Positions 8,935 through 18,004 of a stretch of DNA of 36,509 bases are shown piece after piece (the stretch's first letter is position 1; the number at the start of each line of letters is the position of its first letter). The notes under the pieces were generated by a model, which was not told the origin of the DNA, did no database searches, and saw only the letters and a program-made list of their open reading frames with translations. Source of the stretch: Gammaproteobacteria bacterium (GTDB taxonomy: Bacteria; Pseudomonadota; Gammaproteobacteria; Xanthomonadales; Wenzhouxiangellaceae); assembly GCA_021772955.1 (NCBI GenBank), contig JAJFKZ010000107.1, positions 1 through 36,509 of the forward strand, given 5' to 3'. The translations under genes were made by a program, and so were the position numbers.

Positions 8935-9729
8935 TCAGGCAGCTTGCTTGGGTGGGAACAGTGGTGCAAATTCGCCCATGACCCGGGCCTTGCGAATCCA
9001 TTCGATCAGATCCATGTCGGCCAGATCAAACATATCATGGAAATTGTGCAGCACGTAGTAAACCGGTTGATAAATATCTATGCGGTAAGGTGTGCGCAAG
9101 GCCGAGAGGATATCAAATCGTCGTCGTATGGGCTTGTCGCTCTCCGTGGCAAAAACACACTCGCCGGATGAGGAATTGATGCCGCCGCCGTAGCTGCGGA
9201 TACCGTCGTGAGAGTCGATAAGGCCAAACTCCACCGTGAACCAGTAGAGTCTGGCGAGCATGACCCGGTCCTGTTTGCTGGCATTGAGGCCCGCTTTGCC
9301 GTAGTTCTCGGTAAAGTCGGCAAAGGCTTGATGCGTGAGCATGGTGGCATGGCCGAAAATTTCATGGAAGATGTCGGGTTCCTGCAGGTATTCCATTTCC
9401 TCGCGACTGCGAATGAATGAGGCGGCCGGAAATCGTTTTTCCGCCAGCAGGCTGAAGAAACGATCAAAGTTGATCAGTGCTGGAACCGGCTCGACTCGCC
9501 AGCCAGTTCGTTGCAGCAGTTTCTCCGACACTTCAGCTGGTTGCGGAATGCGATCATGCGGCAAGTCCAGGATTTCCAGGCCTTCGATGAATTCGGGGCA
9601 GGCACGATTCTGGATAATCTGCAGTTGGCGGGTGATCAACTCGTGCCAGACCGCATGCTCATCCTCCGTATAATGGATAATGCCGTTTGCATCGGGGATT
9701 TTGGCCGCATACTTGCTGGATTTACTCAT
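8935..9729 (-). CDS. phhA: Phenylalanine 4-monooxygenase
   Basis: PDIFHEIFGHATMLT Fe-ligand motif, RLYWFTVEFGLI, YGGGINSSSGE. Confidence 0.95.
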   Translation of the reverse strand: MSKSSKYAAKIPDANGIIHYTEDEHAVWHELITRQLQIIQNRACPEFIEGLEILDLPHDRIPQPAEVSEKLLQRTGWRVEPVPALINFDRFFSLLAEKRFPAASFIRSREEMEYLQEPDIFHEIFGHATMLTHQAFADFTENYGKAGLNASKQDRVMLARLYWFTVEFGLIDSHDGIRSYGGGINSSSGECVFATESDKPIRRRFDILSALRTPYRIDIYQPVYYVLHNFHDMFDLADMDLIEWIRKARVMGEFAPLFPPKQAA

Positions 9730-9759
9730 GTATCATCACTTTTGGCGTAGCTGTACAGG

Positions 9760-10042
9760 TTAAGGAACCTCTGATTTATAATGCATGGGCGCGACGGCGC
9801 CTCTGCGGGATGATCCGGTGTGGCTGCGGCGAGTGCTGTTTGCTCATCGCAAATGAGCGAGCCGAAACCCGCCGGAGCGCCCGCAGAGGCCCGTCCCTTC
9901 AGGGTTTCGACGGAAAAGCCGCATCTCACGCAGGGCTCCCTGCGGCCGTAGCGACGGCTACTGTCACTACGGTCGCACCACGCAATCTGCGGCTTTTCCG
10001 GACAAAACGCGCTCCATGCATAATAAATCAGAGGTTCCTTAA
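9760..10042. mobile_element. MITE-like non-autonomous element, family B, 283 bp including flanking TTAA
   Basis: TTAAGGAACCTCTGATTTATAATGCATGG at the left versus reverse complement of right end TTAAGGAACCTCTGATTTATTATGCATGG (28/29); nested internal inverted repeats. Confidence 0.8.
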
Positions 10043-10099
10043 AGATATGGACGTTCACATAGACATGCAAATCGTTGGCTTGCTTGCAAGGCATGGTAC

Positions 10100-11422
10100 A
10101 TGAAAGCACGGCCACAAGACGAGCAGCATGCCGCCGGACAAAGCTGCTATCAGCAACAACTGAATGCCGATCAACGCCAGTATTGTCCGCCACTGAATCA
10201 GGATCTGCAAGTGGATGTGGCCATCATTGGCGCCGGTTTTGCCGGCCTGTCGACAGCGTTCGCCCTGGCAGGTCACGGTTGTCGTAATGTGGCGGTGTTT
10301 GAGGCAGGTGAATTGGGCGCGGGTGCATCCGGGCGCAATGGTGGCTTCATCATGGGCGGCTATTCATTATCACCGGCAGCGCTGTTGCGTCAGTTGGGTG
10401 ATGCACGTGCTCGCGAACTGTATCAACTCACCGTCAGCGCACAGCAATTGATCAAGTCGCGCATGCGTGAACACGCACTTGACTGCGACCTAGTGGATCA
10501 GGGCATTGTGCTGGCAGATCGGTTTGGGCGTCCACAGCGTTTGCGTGCTGTGCAGCAGATCATGAATCAGCGCCTCGGAGCTGACTGGCAATGGCTTGCG
10601 GCTGACGCATTGCGTGACTGGGTTCGTTGCGACCACTACGGCAATGGCTTGCTGGAACCTCAAGGCGCGCATTTTCAGCCATTGGCCTATGTTCACGGTC
10701 TCGCGAGTCTGGTTCAGGATCAGGGAATCAAGGTCTACAGTCAGACGCCTTGCCTTTCGGTACGCCGTGACGGTCGGCACTGGCAACTGAACATGCATAA
10801 CGCCGGGCAGGAATGCGTGCAGGTACGCTGCAAAAAGCTGGTGATCTGTTGTGGCGGCTACATTAAGGGGCTCAATGTGAAGCAGGCCGCTGGCATTATG
10901 CCGATTGCTACCTATATGGTCGCCACCGAGCCACTGGATGATTTGCTGGAACAGCTGCTGCCGGGCGCGGCAGCGGTCTATGACAACAGCTTTGCTTTTG
11001 ATTATTACCGCAAAAGTCCAGATCGACGACTGCTTTGGGGTGGGCGTATCTCGGTACAGCAGCGGTCTGTCGACTGGATTGCGACCCGACTCAAGGCAGA
11101 CATGGTCAGGCTCTATCCGCAACTGGCGCCGGTCAAGATTGACTTTGCCTGGAGCGGTCTGATGGCCTATACGCGTTCCAGCATGCCGGTAATCAGACAA
11201 CACCAGGCCGGGCATTGGTCTGCATTGGGGTTTGGCGGGCATGGTGTGTCCACCACCACACTGGCCGGAGAACTGCTGGCAGCGGGTCTATGCGGGGTCA
11301 ATGAAGATTACCGCCTGTTTGATCACTACCGGGCCCAGCGCACCTACGGAACACTGGGACTTTGTGCTGCGCAACTACTGTATTGGTACCAGCAGATTCG
11401 CGATCTTACATTGCGTAAGTAA
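10100..11422 (+). CDS. FAD-dependent oxidoreductase (DAO family, gamma-glutamylputrescine oxidase-like)
   Basis: VDVAIIGAGFAGLSTAFALAGHG dinucleotide-binding motif, GASGRNGGFIMGGYSL, GFGGHGVSTTTLAGEL. Confidence 0.85.
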   Translation: MKARPQDEQHAAGQSCYQQQLNADQRQYCPPLNQDLQVDVAIIGAGFAGLSTAFALAGHGCRNVAVFEAGELGAGASGRNGGFIMGGYSLSPAALLRQLGDARARELYQLTVSAQQLIKSRMREHALDCDLVDQGIVLADRFGRPQRLRAVQQIMNQRLGADWQWLAADALRDWVRCDHYGNGLLEPQGAHFQPLAYVHGLASLVQDQGIKVYSQTPCLSVRRDGRHWQLNMHNAGQECVQVRCKKLVICCGGYIKGLNVKQAAGIMPIATYMVATEPLDDLLEQLLPGAAAVYDNSFAFDYYRKSPDRRLLWGGRISVQQRSVDWIATRLKADMVRLYPQLAPVKIDFAWSGLMAYTRSSMPVIRQHQAGHWSALGFGGHGVSTTTLAGELLAAGLCGVNEDYRLFDHYRAQRTYGTLGLCAAQLLYWYQQIRDLTLRK

Positions 11423-12027
11423 TTTCCTACAAACCATCAAGCGAATTGACTACACATCGCGTGGATGAATTCGCACTTGTCGCAAGCAAACTGTATGTGA
11501 AACTATGTTCGCCTGAGCTGGTTCGGGCACGTCAGTTGATCAGGGGAATCGCTGACAAAGCGGTGGCGCTTGCGCAGCGTCACCGCTTACCTCTACCTGC
11601 TCCTCTCCCATCTCTTTAGCTTTTCCCAAGCAAATCTTGATTGTGCTGGCTGATCACCCTGGCGTCACTGCTGTTGCCCTGATTTGAGCAGGTTGCCGCA
11701 GGTTGCCTGTTGCGTGTACGGTTTCGACGAGCGCGGTTTGTCCACCGTAAGCGAACCTGGCAAATGAACGACGTTAGCTACTAATAGCGTCTGGACGTAC
11801 TGGCGCGTTCCATGTATCGTTATTCAGAAGTCATTTAGCTTGAGAAAAATCCTGAATATCATTATGATAGCTGCTCAATCTTGAGCATATTCAAACACTA
11901 AAAACCAGGATTTGAGCCGGGTTTTGCGCAAGCTGCGCAATGGCCGCGCAATGCTGTCGTCCTGGCAGCCCGATACTGTTGCTCGAGACTAGCTGTATTC
12001 ACTAATTCTATCAACGGAGAAATTTTC

Positions 12028-12453
12028 TTGAACGAGCGGACCCTATCCATCATCAAACCCGATGCTGTTGCGAAAAATGTCATCGGGGAAATCTACAGCC
12101 GATTTGAACGTGCTGGCCTGGCTGTGATTGCTGCACGCATGCAGCACTTGAGTCGCGATGAGGCGGCCGGATTTTATGAAGTGCACAAGGAACGCCCTTT
12201 CTACAATGATCTGGTGGCATTCATGAGTTCCGGCCCGGTCATGATTCAGGTGCTGGAAGGCGAGCACGCCATCAGCCGCAATCGCGAGTTGATGGGGGCG
12301 ACCAACCCTGCTGATGCAGCGCCAGGAACCATTCGCGCAGATTTCGCCAGTTCCATCGATGCCAATGCAGTGCATGGCTCCGATGGTGCCGACACGGCGG
12401 CATTTGAAATAGGTTATTTCTTTACTGACGACCAGCTTTGTTGCAGAAGCTGA
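12028..12453 (+). CDS. ndk: Nucleoside diphosphate kinase (TTG start)
   Basis: [50 protein letters not shown]. Confidence 0.96.
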   Translation: MNERTLSIIKPDAVAKNVIGEIYSRFERAGLAVIAARMQHLSRDEAAGFYEVHKERPFYNDLVAFMSSGPVMIQVLEGEHAISRNRELMGATNPADAAPGTIRADFASSIDANAVHGSDGADTAAFEIGYFFTDDQLCCRS

Positions 12454-12469
12454 TCAATACGCGCACTGC

Positions 12470-13570
12470 ATGAGCACTCCTGCCGCATTGACGAATCTGC
12501 TGGATTTTGACCGGGACAGCCTGCGGCAGTGGTTTGTTGCGCATGGCCATAGCGCGTTTCGTGGTGATCAGCTGTTGAAATGGATTTACCACCAACAGGT
12601 TACCGATTTCGCCGCGATGACCAATCTCGGCAAAGACCTGCGTGACTGGTTGCAGGTCAATGCCGTTGTTGCGCCGCCGCAAATTGTCAGCGAGCAACAG
12701 TCCACCGATGGCACCGTCAAATGGTTGTTCGATGTTGGCACCGGTAATGCCATCGAAACTGTGTTCATTCCCGAACCCAGTCGCGGCACGCTGTGCGTGT
12801 CCTCGCAGGTTGGCTGCGCGCTAAACTGCAGCTTTTGCGCAACCGGCGCACAGGGCTTCAACCGCAACCTGAGTACGGCCGAAATCATAGGTCAGGTGTG
12901 GCAGGCCGCCAACCGTTTGGGGCATCAGCGCAACGGCACGCGGCGCATTACCAATATTGTCATGATGGGCATGGGCGAACCGTTGCTGAACATGTCGGCG
13001 TTGTTGCCGGCACTGCGCCTGATGTGCGAAGACCTGGCCTTTGGCCTGGCCGGTCGCCGGGTCACGGTCAGTACTGCCGGTCTGGTACCAGCCATTGACA
13101 CATTGGCGGACAGCGTGGATGTATCGCTGGCTGTTTCTCTGCACGCCGCAGACGATGACCTGCGCAATGAGCTGGTGCCGCTGAACCGCAAATACCCCAC
13201 CGCGCAACTGTTGGATGCCTGCGCTCGTTACTCCCGGGGGCGGGTCAAGCGTACTGTGACTTACGAGTACACCATGATAGATGGTGTCAATGACCAGATT
13301 CAGCATGCGCGCAAATTGATCACTCTGTTGCGCCGGGTGCCCGGCAAAATCAATCTGATTCCATTCAATCCTTTTCCCGGAACCAGGTATCGCTGTAGCT
13401 CGGAGACAGCCATCGCGAAGTTCCAGCAGCAGCTTATGGCGGCTGATTTTATCGCCACGGTCAGGCGCACTCGCGGTCAGGATATCGATGCCGCCTGCGG
13501 TCAACTGGCGGGTGATTTCATGGATCGCACCAGCCGCAGGCAGCGCATCCAGATGCAGGTGGCGGTATGA
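12470..13570 (+). CDS. rlmN: 23S rRNA/tRNA adenine-C2 methyltransferase RlmN
   Basis: SSQVGCALNCSFCATGAQGFNRNL radical SAM motif, NIVMMGMGEPLLN. Confidence 0.97.
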   Translation: MSTPAALTNLLDFDRDSLRQWFVAHGHSAFRGDQLLKWIYHQQVTDFAAMTNLGKDLRDWLQVNAVVAPPQIVSEQQSTDGTVKWLFDVGTGNAIETVFIPEPSRGTLCVSSQVGCALNCSFCATGAQGFNRNLSTAEIIGQVWQAANRLGHQRNGTRRITNIVMMGMGEPLLNMSALLPALRLMCEDLAFGLAGRRVTVSTAGLVPAIDTLADSVDVSLAVSLHAADDDLRNELVPLNRKYPTAQLLDACARYSRGRVKRTVTYEYTMIDGVNDQIQHARKLITLLRRVPGKINLIPFNPFPGTRYRCSSETAIAKFQQQLMAADFIATVRRTRGQDIDAACGQLAGDFMDRTSRRQRIQMQVAV

Positions 13571-13593
13571 ACAGGCAGCTGCGGAGCGGCTTT

Positions 13594-14355
13594 ATGGACT
13601 TAAAAATACTTCTTGTTTTACTTTTATTTATATCTCTAACCGCTTGTTCAAAAAAAGAAAATTTTCAAGGTTCCCTGTCAACTCCAAGCAGAACAGAACA
13701 AGCGTCACGCATCAATACCGAACTCGGGGCAGGTTACTTGCGGCGTGGCAACTACGAGTTGGCGCTGCAGAAATTGCAAAAAGCGATAGCCTATGACCCG
13801 AAGAATGTGCAGGCGCTTTCAACCCTGGCCATCTTGTATGAACAAATCAACAAAACCGACTCAGCCAGACAGTTTCATAAACTGGCGATCGAAGCAGATC
13901 CGGAAGATGCCTCAGCGCAAAACAACTTTGGTGCATTTTTGTGTAAGATAGGTGAATATAAAGAGTCTGAAAAGCATTTTATGCAAGCGGCGGTTAATCC
14001 GTTCTACCAGACGCCGGAACTGGCTCTGGTCAACGCCGGTCGCTGCGCTGCAAAAGTGCCAGATTACCCAAGCGCCGAGCGGCACCTGCGCGAGGCGTTG
14101 AAGTTTGCTCCGGACAACAGCGAGGCTTTGTTCTTGCTGGCGTCGATAAAATACGACATGCAGGAATTCATGAGCGCACGTGGCTTTCTGCAAAGATACG
14201 AAGCAGTAGCAGCGCCAAGCCGATCGAGCCTGGTGCTGGGTTATCGCATAGAGACTGAGTTAAACAATCTTGAGCAGGTAGAGATTTACGCCAGAAAACT
14301 GGAAAGCCTCTACCCCGGTTCAACAGCGATTCTGAGGGATCAGACGATATTTTGA
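13594..14355 (+). CDS. pilW: Type IV pilus biogenesis/stability lipoprotein PilW/PilF (TPR)
   Basis: MDLKILLVLLLFISLTACSKK lipobox, TPR-like repeats, position between rlmN and rodZ. Confidence 0.85.
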   Translation: MDLKILLVLLLFISLTACSKKENFQGSLSTPSRTEQASRINTELGAGYLRRGNYELALQKLQKAIAYDPKNVQALSTLAILYEQINKTDSARQFHKLAIEADPEDASAQNNFGAFLCKIGEYKESEKHFMQAAVNPFYQTPELALVNAGRCAAKVPDYPSAERHLREALKFAPDNSEALFLLASIKYDMQEFMSARGFLQRYEAVAAPSRSSLVLGYRIETELNNLEQVEIYARKLESLYPGSTAILRDQTIF

Positions 14356-14356
14356 C

Positions 14357-15364
14357 ATGAACCAGCCAGCAAATGAAATGACATGGAAATCATTGGGTGA
14401 GAGCCTGGTGAAGATTCGAGTTAAACAGAAACTTGAACTGCATGAGGTTGCAACGCTATTGCGACTGCCGAGCCGAACGATCAGCAACATCGAGCAGGGC
14501 CACTATCAGACCGTGCCGTTGGTGTATCTGAAAGGTCATGTGCAGCGCTATATCAAGCTGTTATCTGAGCACGACAAATCGCTGCAGAATGTTGATCTGG
14601 ATGCTTTGATCAATACAGTGCGATCAAGCAATTCCGCTACTCAGCCTGAGGTCAAGCTGCTGTCGGCAACGCTGCCGGCGCTGCCGCAACATAGGCTATT
14701 CGACAAGGTATTGCGCGTCGCCAGTTATCTGGTGGTGACCGCAGGTGTGGTCATTCCGCTGGTGTGGTGGTTTACCCAGGGGGCGGTGCGGATGTCTTTT
14801 GATGAAAGCCTGATCAGCAACAATGTGCCGACGGTAATGGATAATCTGCAAACAGCCGACCAGTCAGATACCATTGCATCGATTCGCCCTGGTCATCTCA
14901 ATGCATCCGCAGCTCCCTTTGCCAGCATGCGTCCTGTACGCTCATCCGGATCGCAGGATCTGTCAGCGTCGGGTCAGGTATTGCTACCGAGCACTTTGCG
15001 CATGCAAACCGCATGGCCGGGCACCGCAGCACAATCTACGCCGCAGCCGCCGTACCGTTATCACGACCCCGAACTTGGTCTGGAATTGACACCAGGCACA
15101 CCGTACAAGCCCGGTGCGCCGAACCAGTTGGCATTGCGTATGCTCAATGACTCCTGGGTGGAAATCACCGCTGCGGACGGCAAGCGGGTCGAGTTTGATC
15201 TGCTGAAAACAGGCAACCTGCATGAGTATCAGGTGCAGCTGCCGCTGGATATCCTGATCGGTAAGGCCTCGGCAGTCGACCTGATGTTCAATGGACAGGT
15301 CGTTGATCTGAGTCCGCATACCCGGGGCAATGTGGCTAAATTGCATTTAGGCGCCTCTGAATAA
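14357..15364 (+). CDS. rodZ: RodZ-like cytoskeleton protein (HTH, TM, C-terminal DUF4115-like domain)
   Basis: N-terminal HTH (LGESLVKIRVKQKLELHEVATLLRLPSRTISNIEQGHY), TM segment VASYLVVTAGVVIPLVWWF, C-terminal DSWVEITAADGKRVEFDLLKTG. Confidence 0.87.
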   Translation: MNQPANEMTWKSLGESLVKIRVKQKLELHEVATLLRLPSRTISNIEQGHYQTVPLVYLKGHVQRYIKLLSEHDKSLQNVDLDALINTVRSSNSATQPEVKLLSATLPALPQHRLFDKVLRVASYLVVTAGVVIPLVWWFTQGAVRMSFDESLISNNVPTVMDNLQTADQSDTIASIRPGHLNASAAPFASMRPVRSSGSQDLSASGQVLLPSTLRMQTAWPGTAAQSTPQPPYRYHDPELGLELTPGTPYKPGAPNQLALRMLNDSWVEITAADGKRVEFDLLKTGNLHEYQVQLPLDILIGKASAVDLMFNGQVVDLSPHTRGNVAKLHLGASE

Positions 15365-15528
15365 CTGTCCATGACGGGCGTTTTGGTCGGCGCGCAGCGC
15401 AGGGGTTATTGGCCACAGCATCGCTGGTGTTAGTATGACGCTGGCAAGAAACATCCCGATCCTTGTGCAAACTATCCGCATGAACCAGACTTCGGTTTCT
15501 GATCTGAGCACAAGCTGATCGCGCTGTC

Positions 15529-15725
15529 GCTAGCCCGAATACTGCACGAGAGATTCGGATTTCAGGGACAATCTGCCTAAGTGGTTTGTTGCATCGTCCG
15601 CAGAGCCATAGCTGGCTAAGCCTCAAGGAGGACGTGCCAAATTACGACGGCAGATTTTTCCTGAAACCGAATGGACAAACTGTACTTTTACCATTAACTT
15701 ATTGGCGTGTTTAGGCTTTTCCGCA
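15529..15725. repeat. Dispersed repeat family A copy 3 (inverted, more diverged)
   Basis: GCTAGCCCGAATACTGCACGAGAGATTCGGATTT...GCATCGTCCGCAGAGCCATAGCTGGCTAAG...CGACGGCAGATTTTTCCTGAAACCGAATGGACAAACTGTACTTTT matches the reverse complement of 683-932; right end degenerate. Confidence 0.7.
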
Positions 15726-15812
15726 GTAGATCAGCGTTAAGTCCGACAAGCTGCTAGACCTTGCTGACCTCGGCCTGGATCAAACCCGAAACGTCACTAC
15801 ATTGAAACTACC

Positions 15813-17081
15813 ATGACCGAAATCATCCGCAATATCCGCGGCATGCCTGATGTGCTGCCAGAGCAGACCAGATACTGGCGTTGGCTGGAGCAAACCGCAT
15901 TCAGCTTGCTGCAAAGCTATGGCTACGAGGAGCTGCGTCTGCCCGTGCTCGAAAGCACCGAACTGTTCACCCGCTCGATTGGCTCGGTCACCGACATTGT
16001 CGAAAAGGAAATGTACACATTTGCTGATCGTAATGGCGACAGCCTCAGCCTCAGGCCTGAAGGCACTGCCGGTGCCGTGCGCTGCATGATTCAGAGCGGT
16101 CTGCTGCATACACCGGGCGCAAAGGTCTGGTATCAAGGCCCGATGTTTCGCCATGAGCGACCACAACGCGGTCGTCTGCGCCAGTTCAACCAGATTGGTG
16201 TCGAGGCATTCGGTATCAGCGAACCGACCATCGATGCCGAGCTGATCATCATGTCACAGCGGCTCTGGCAGCAACTGGGACTGGCTGAGCAAACGGTACT
16301 CAAGCTCAACAGTCTGGGTAATCGGGAAGAGCGGCAACAATACCGACAGCTGCTACAGGATTGGCTGCAAAAGCATCAACAACACCTGGATGAGGATAGC
16401 CAGAGACGTTTGCTGAGCAACCCGCTGCGTGTTCTTGACAGCAAGAACCCGGCCCTGAGCGATCTGCTGCAGGAAGCGCCTAAACTACTGCAGCACCTGG
16501 GTCCTGCAAGTCGTGCGCATTACGACGAGGTTTGTGAGCTGCTGACCGACAATGGTATTGACTTTGTACAAGATGATCGGCTGGTGCGGGGGCTGGACTA
16601 TTATTCGCATACGGTATTCGAATGGCAGACCGATGCATTGGGCGCGCAGGGCACGCTTTGTGCTGGTGGGCGCTACGATGACCTGGTTGCGCTGCACGGT
16701 GCCAAGCCCACGCCCGGCATAGGCTTCGCCATGGGCGAAGAACGACTGGTGGAACTGTTGCAGTCGCAAGCTCACCAGGCGCAGCAGCCATTGGTTTACA
16801 TGGTGGTGCAGGAGCCGTCTCTGCGGCAGGCGGCGATGCAATTGCTGGAACACTGTCGCGACCGGGTTCCAACAGCGATCTTGTTGCTGGATCACCTTGG
16901 CGGCAGTTTAAAGGCGCAAATGAAGCGCGCCAATCGCAGTCAGACCAGTTATGCTGTGATTATCGGTGCAGAAGAATACGCTCGCGGGGAAGTCAGTGTT
17001 CGGCTAATGCAGCAGCAAGGGCCGCAGTTGCAGTTGTCAGCACAAGAACTTCCTGACTGGCTGGCTGGTCGTAACGCCTGA
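15813..17081 (+). CDS. hisS: Histidyl-tRNA synthetase
   Basis: IRNIRGMPDVLPEQT, LRPEGTAGAVR, QGPMFRHERPQRGRLRQFNQIGVE, LVRGLDYYSHTVFE. Confidence 0.97.
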   Translation: MTEIIRNIRGMPDVLPEQTRYWRWLEQTAFSLLQSYGYEELRLPVLESTELFTRSIGSVTDIVEKEMYTFADRNGDSLSLRPEGTAGAVRCMIQSGLLHTPGAKVWYQGPMFRHERPQRGRLRQFNQIGVEAFGISEPTIDAELIIMSQRLWQQLGLAEQTVLKLNSLGNREERQQYRQLLQDWLQKHQQHLDEDSQRRLLSNPLRVLDSKNPALSDLLQEAPKLLQHLGPASRAHYDEVCELLTDNGIDFVQDDRLVRGLDYYSHTVFEWQTDALGAQGTLCAGGRYDDLVALHGAKPTPGIGFAMGEERLVELLQSQAHQAQQPLVYMVVQEPSLRQAAMQLLEHCRDRVPTAILLLDHLGGSLKAQMKRANRSQTSYAVIIGAEEYARGEVSVRLMQQQGPQLQLSAQELPDWLAGRNA

Positions 17082-17200
17082 AGTGCACGGGATATTCGCG
17101 GCATGATCAACTGCTGATAAAATCAAACCGCTCATGCCCTTGGCCTGTGCGTCTAATTCCACGATAATAGCTGATTGAAACACTTTCTGGAGAGTCCTAC

Positions 17201-18004
17201 ATGGCAGTCGAGTTGTACGACGATATTGAACAGGCCGAACGCGTCAAGAAATGGGTGCGTGAAAATGGCAGTGGCATAGTTATCGGTTTGTTGCTGGCGT
17301 TTGCGGGTATCTTCGGTTTTCGCTACTGGCAACAGTATCAGTTCGATCAAAATTTAAATGCTGCCAGACAGTACACTATCCTGCAGGGCCAGCTCACGAC
17401 ACTTGCCGGCGCCACTGGCGAGACAGCAGAGTCCGCCAAGGTTGCGGTAGAACAGGCGCTAAAAAGCCTGCAGCAGGATTACGGCAAAAACCTGTATGCC
17501 GACCTTGCCAGTTTGCAAGTCGCTGACCAGCACATCAAGGCCGGTGAGCTGGAAGCTGCAGACGCGCAATACGATTTCATCATCAATAACAACGACCAGC
17601 CTCAGCTGGCCAACCTCGCCAAGCTGCGCAAGGCCCGAGTGCTGATAGATCTGGAACAGTATGACGCCGCGATTCAGTTGCTGGACAGCATCAAACCTGC
17701 AGCTCAGTACGCGGCCTTGATCAACCGGGCCAAGGGCGAAGCCTATTATGCCAAAGGTGATCGTGACCAGGCGTTGGCAGCGTTCGAAGCGGTTGCAGCT
17801 GAGTTGGGCGGCACCCCTGATCGCCTGGTGACGCTGCGTCTGCAAGAGTTACAGCAGCCGGATGTTCAAGCACTGCTGTCGCAAACTCAGGGAACCCGTG
17901 GCAGCTTGCCATCCAGTTTACCTCCAGAGCTGCTGCAGCAGCCTGCCGCACCAACGTCACCGGTGGCTGTGGACAATGCGGCTGGTGGCGACGAAACTTC
18001 ATGA
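17201..18004 (+). CDS. yfgM: YfgM family TPR/membrane-anchored ancillary protein
   Basis: YDDIEQAERVKKWVRENGSGIVIGLLLAFAGIFGFRYWQ; conserved position between hisS and bamB. Confidence 0.9.
   Translation: MAVELYDDIEQAERVKKWVRENGSGIVIGLLLAFAGIFGFRYWQQYQFDQNLNAARQYTILQGQLTTLAGATGETAESAKVAVEQALKSLQQDYGKNLYADLASLQVADQHIKAGELEAADAQYDFIINNNDQPQLANLAKLRKARVLIDLEQYDAAIQLLDSIKPAAQYAALINRAKGEAYYAKGDRDQALAAFEAVAAELGGTPDRLVTLRLQELQQPDVQALLSQTQGTRGSLPSSLPPELLQQPAAPTSPVAVDNAAGGDETS

Noticed and set aside
9583-9610. ACPEFIEG peptide in PhhA, which resembles translated REP-type repeats
   Set aside because: The corresponding segment in other phenylalanine hydroxylases is similar (RACQEYLDG-like), so it is native protein sequence rather than a repeat insertion.
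9687-10193. ORFs 9687-10103 (+) and 9726-10193 (-)
   Set aside because: They run through the inverted-repeat family B element; no protein family recognised.
11700-11800. Possible tmRNA-like sequence (GGTTTCGACGAGCGCGG ... TGAACGACGTTAGC)
   Set aside because: No acceptor-end TCCACCA with paired 5' end and no convincing tag frame could be found.
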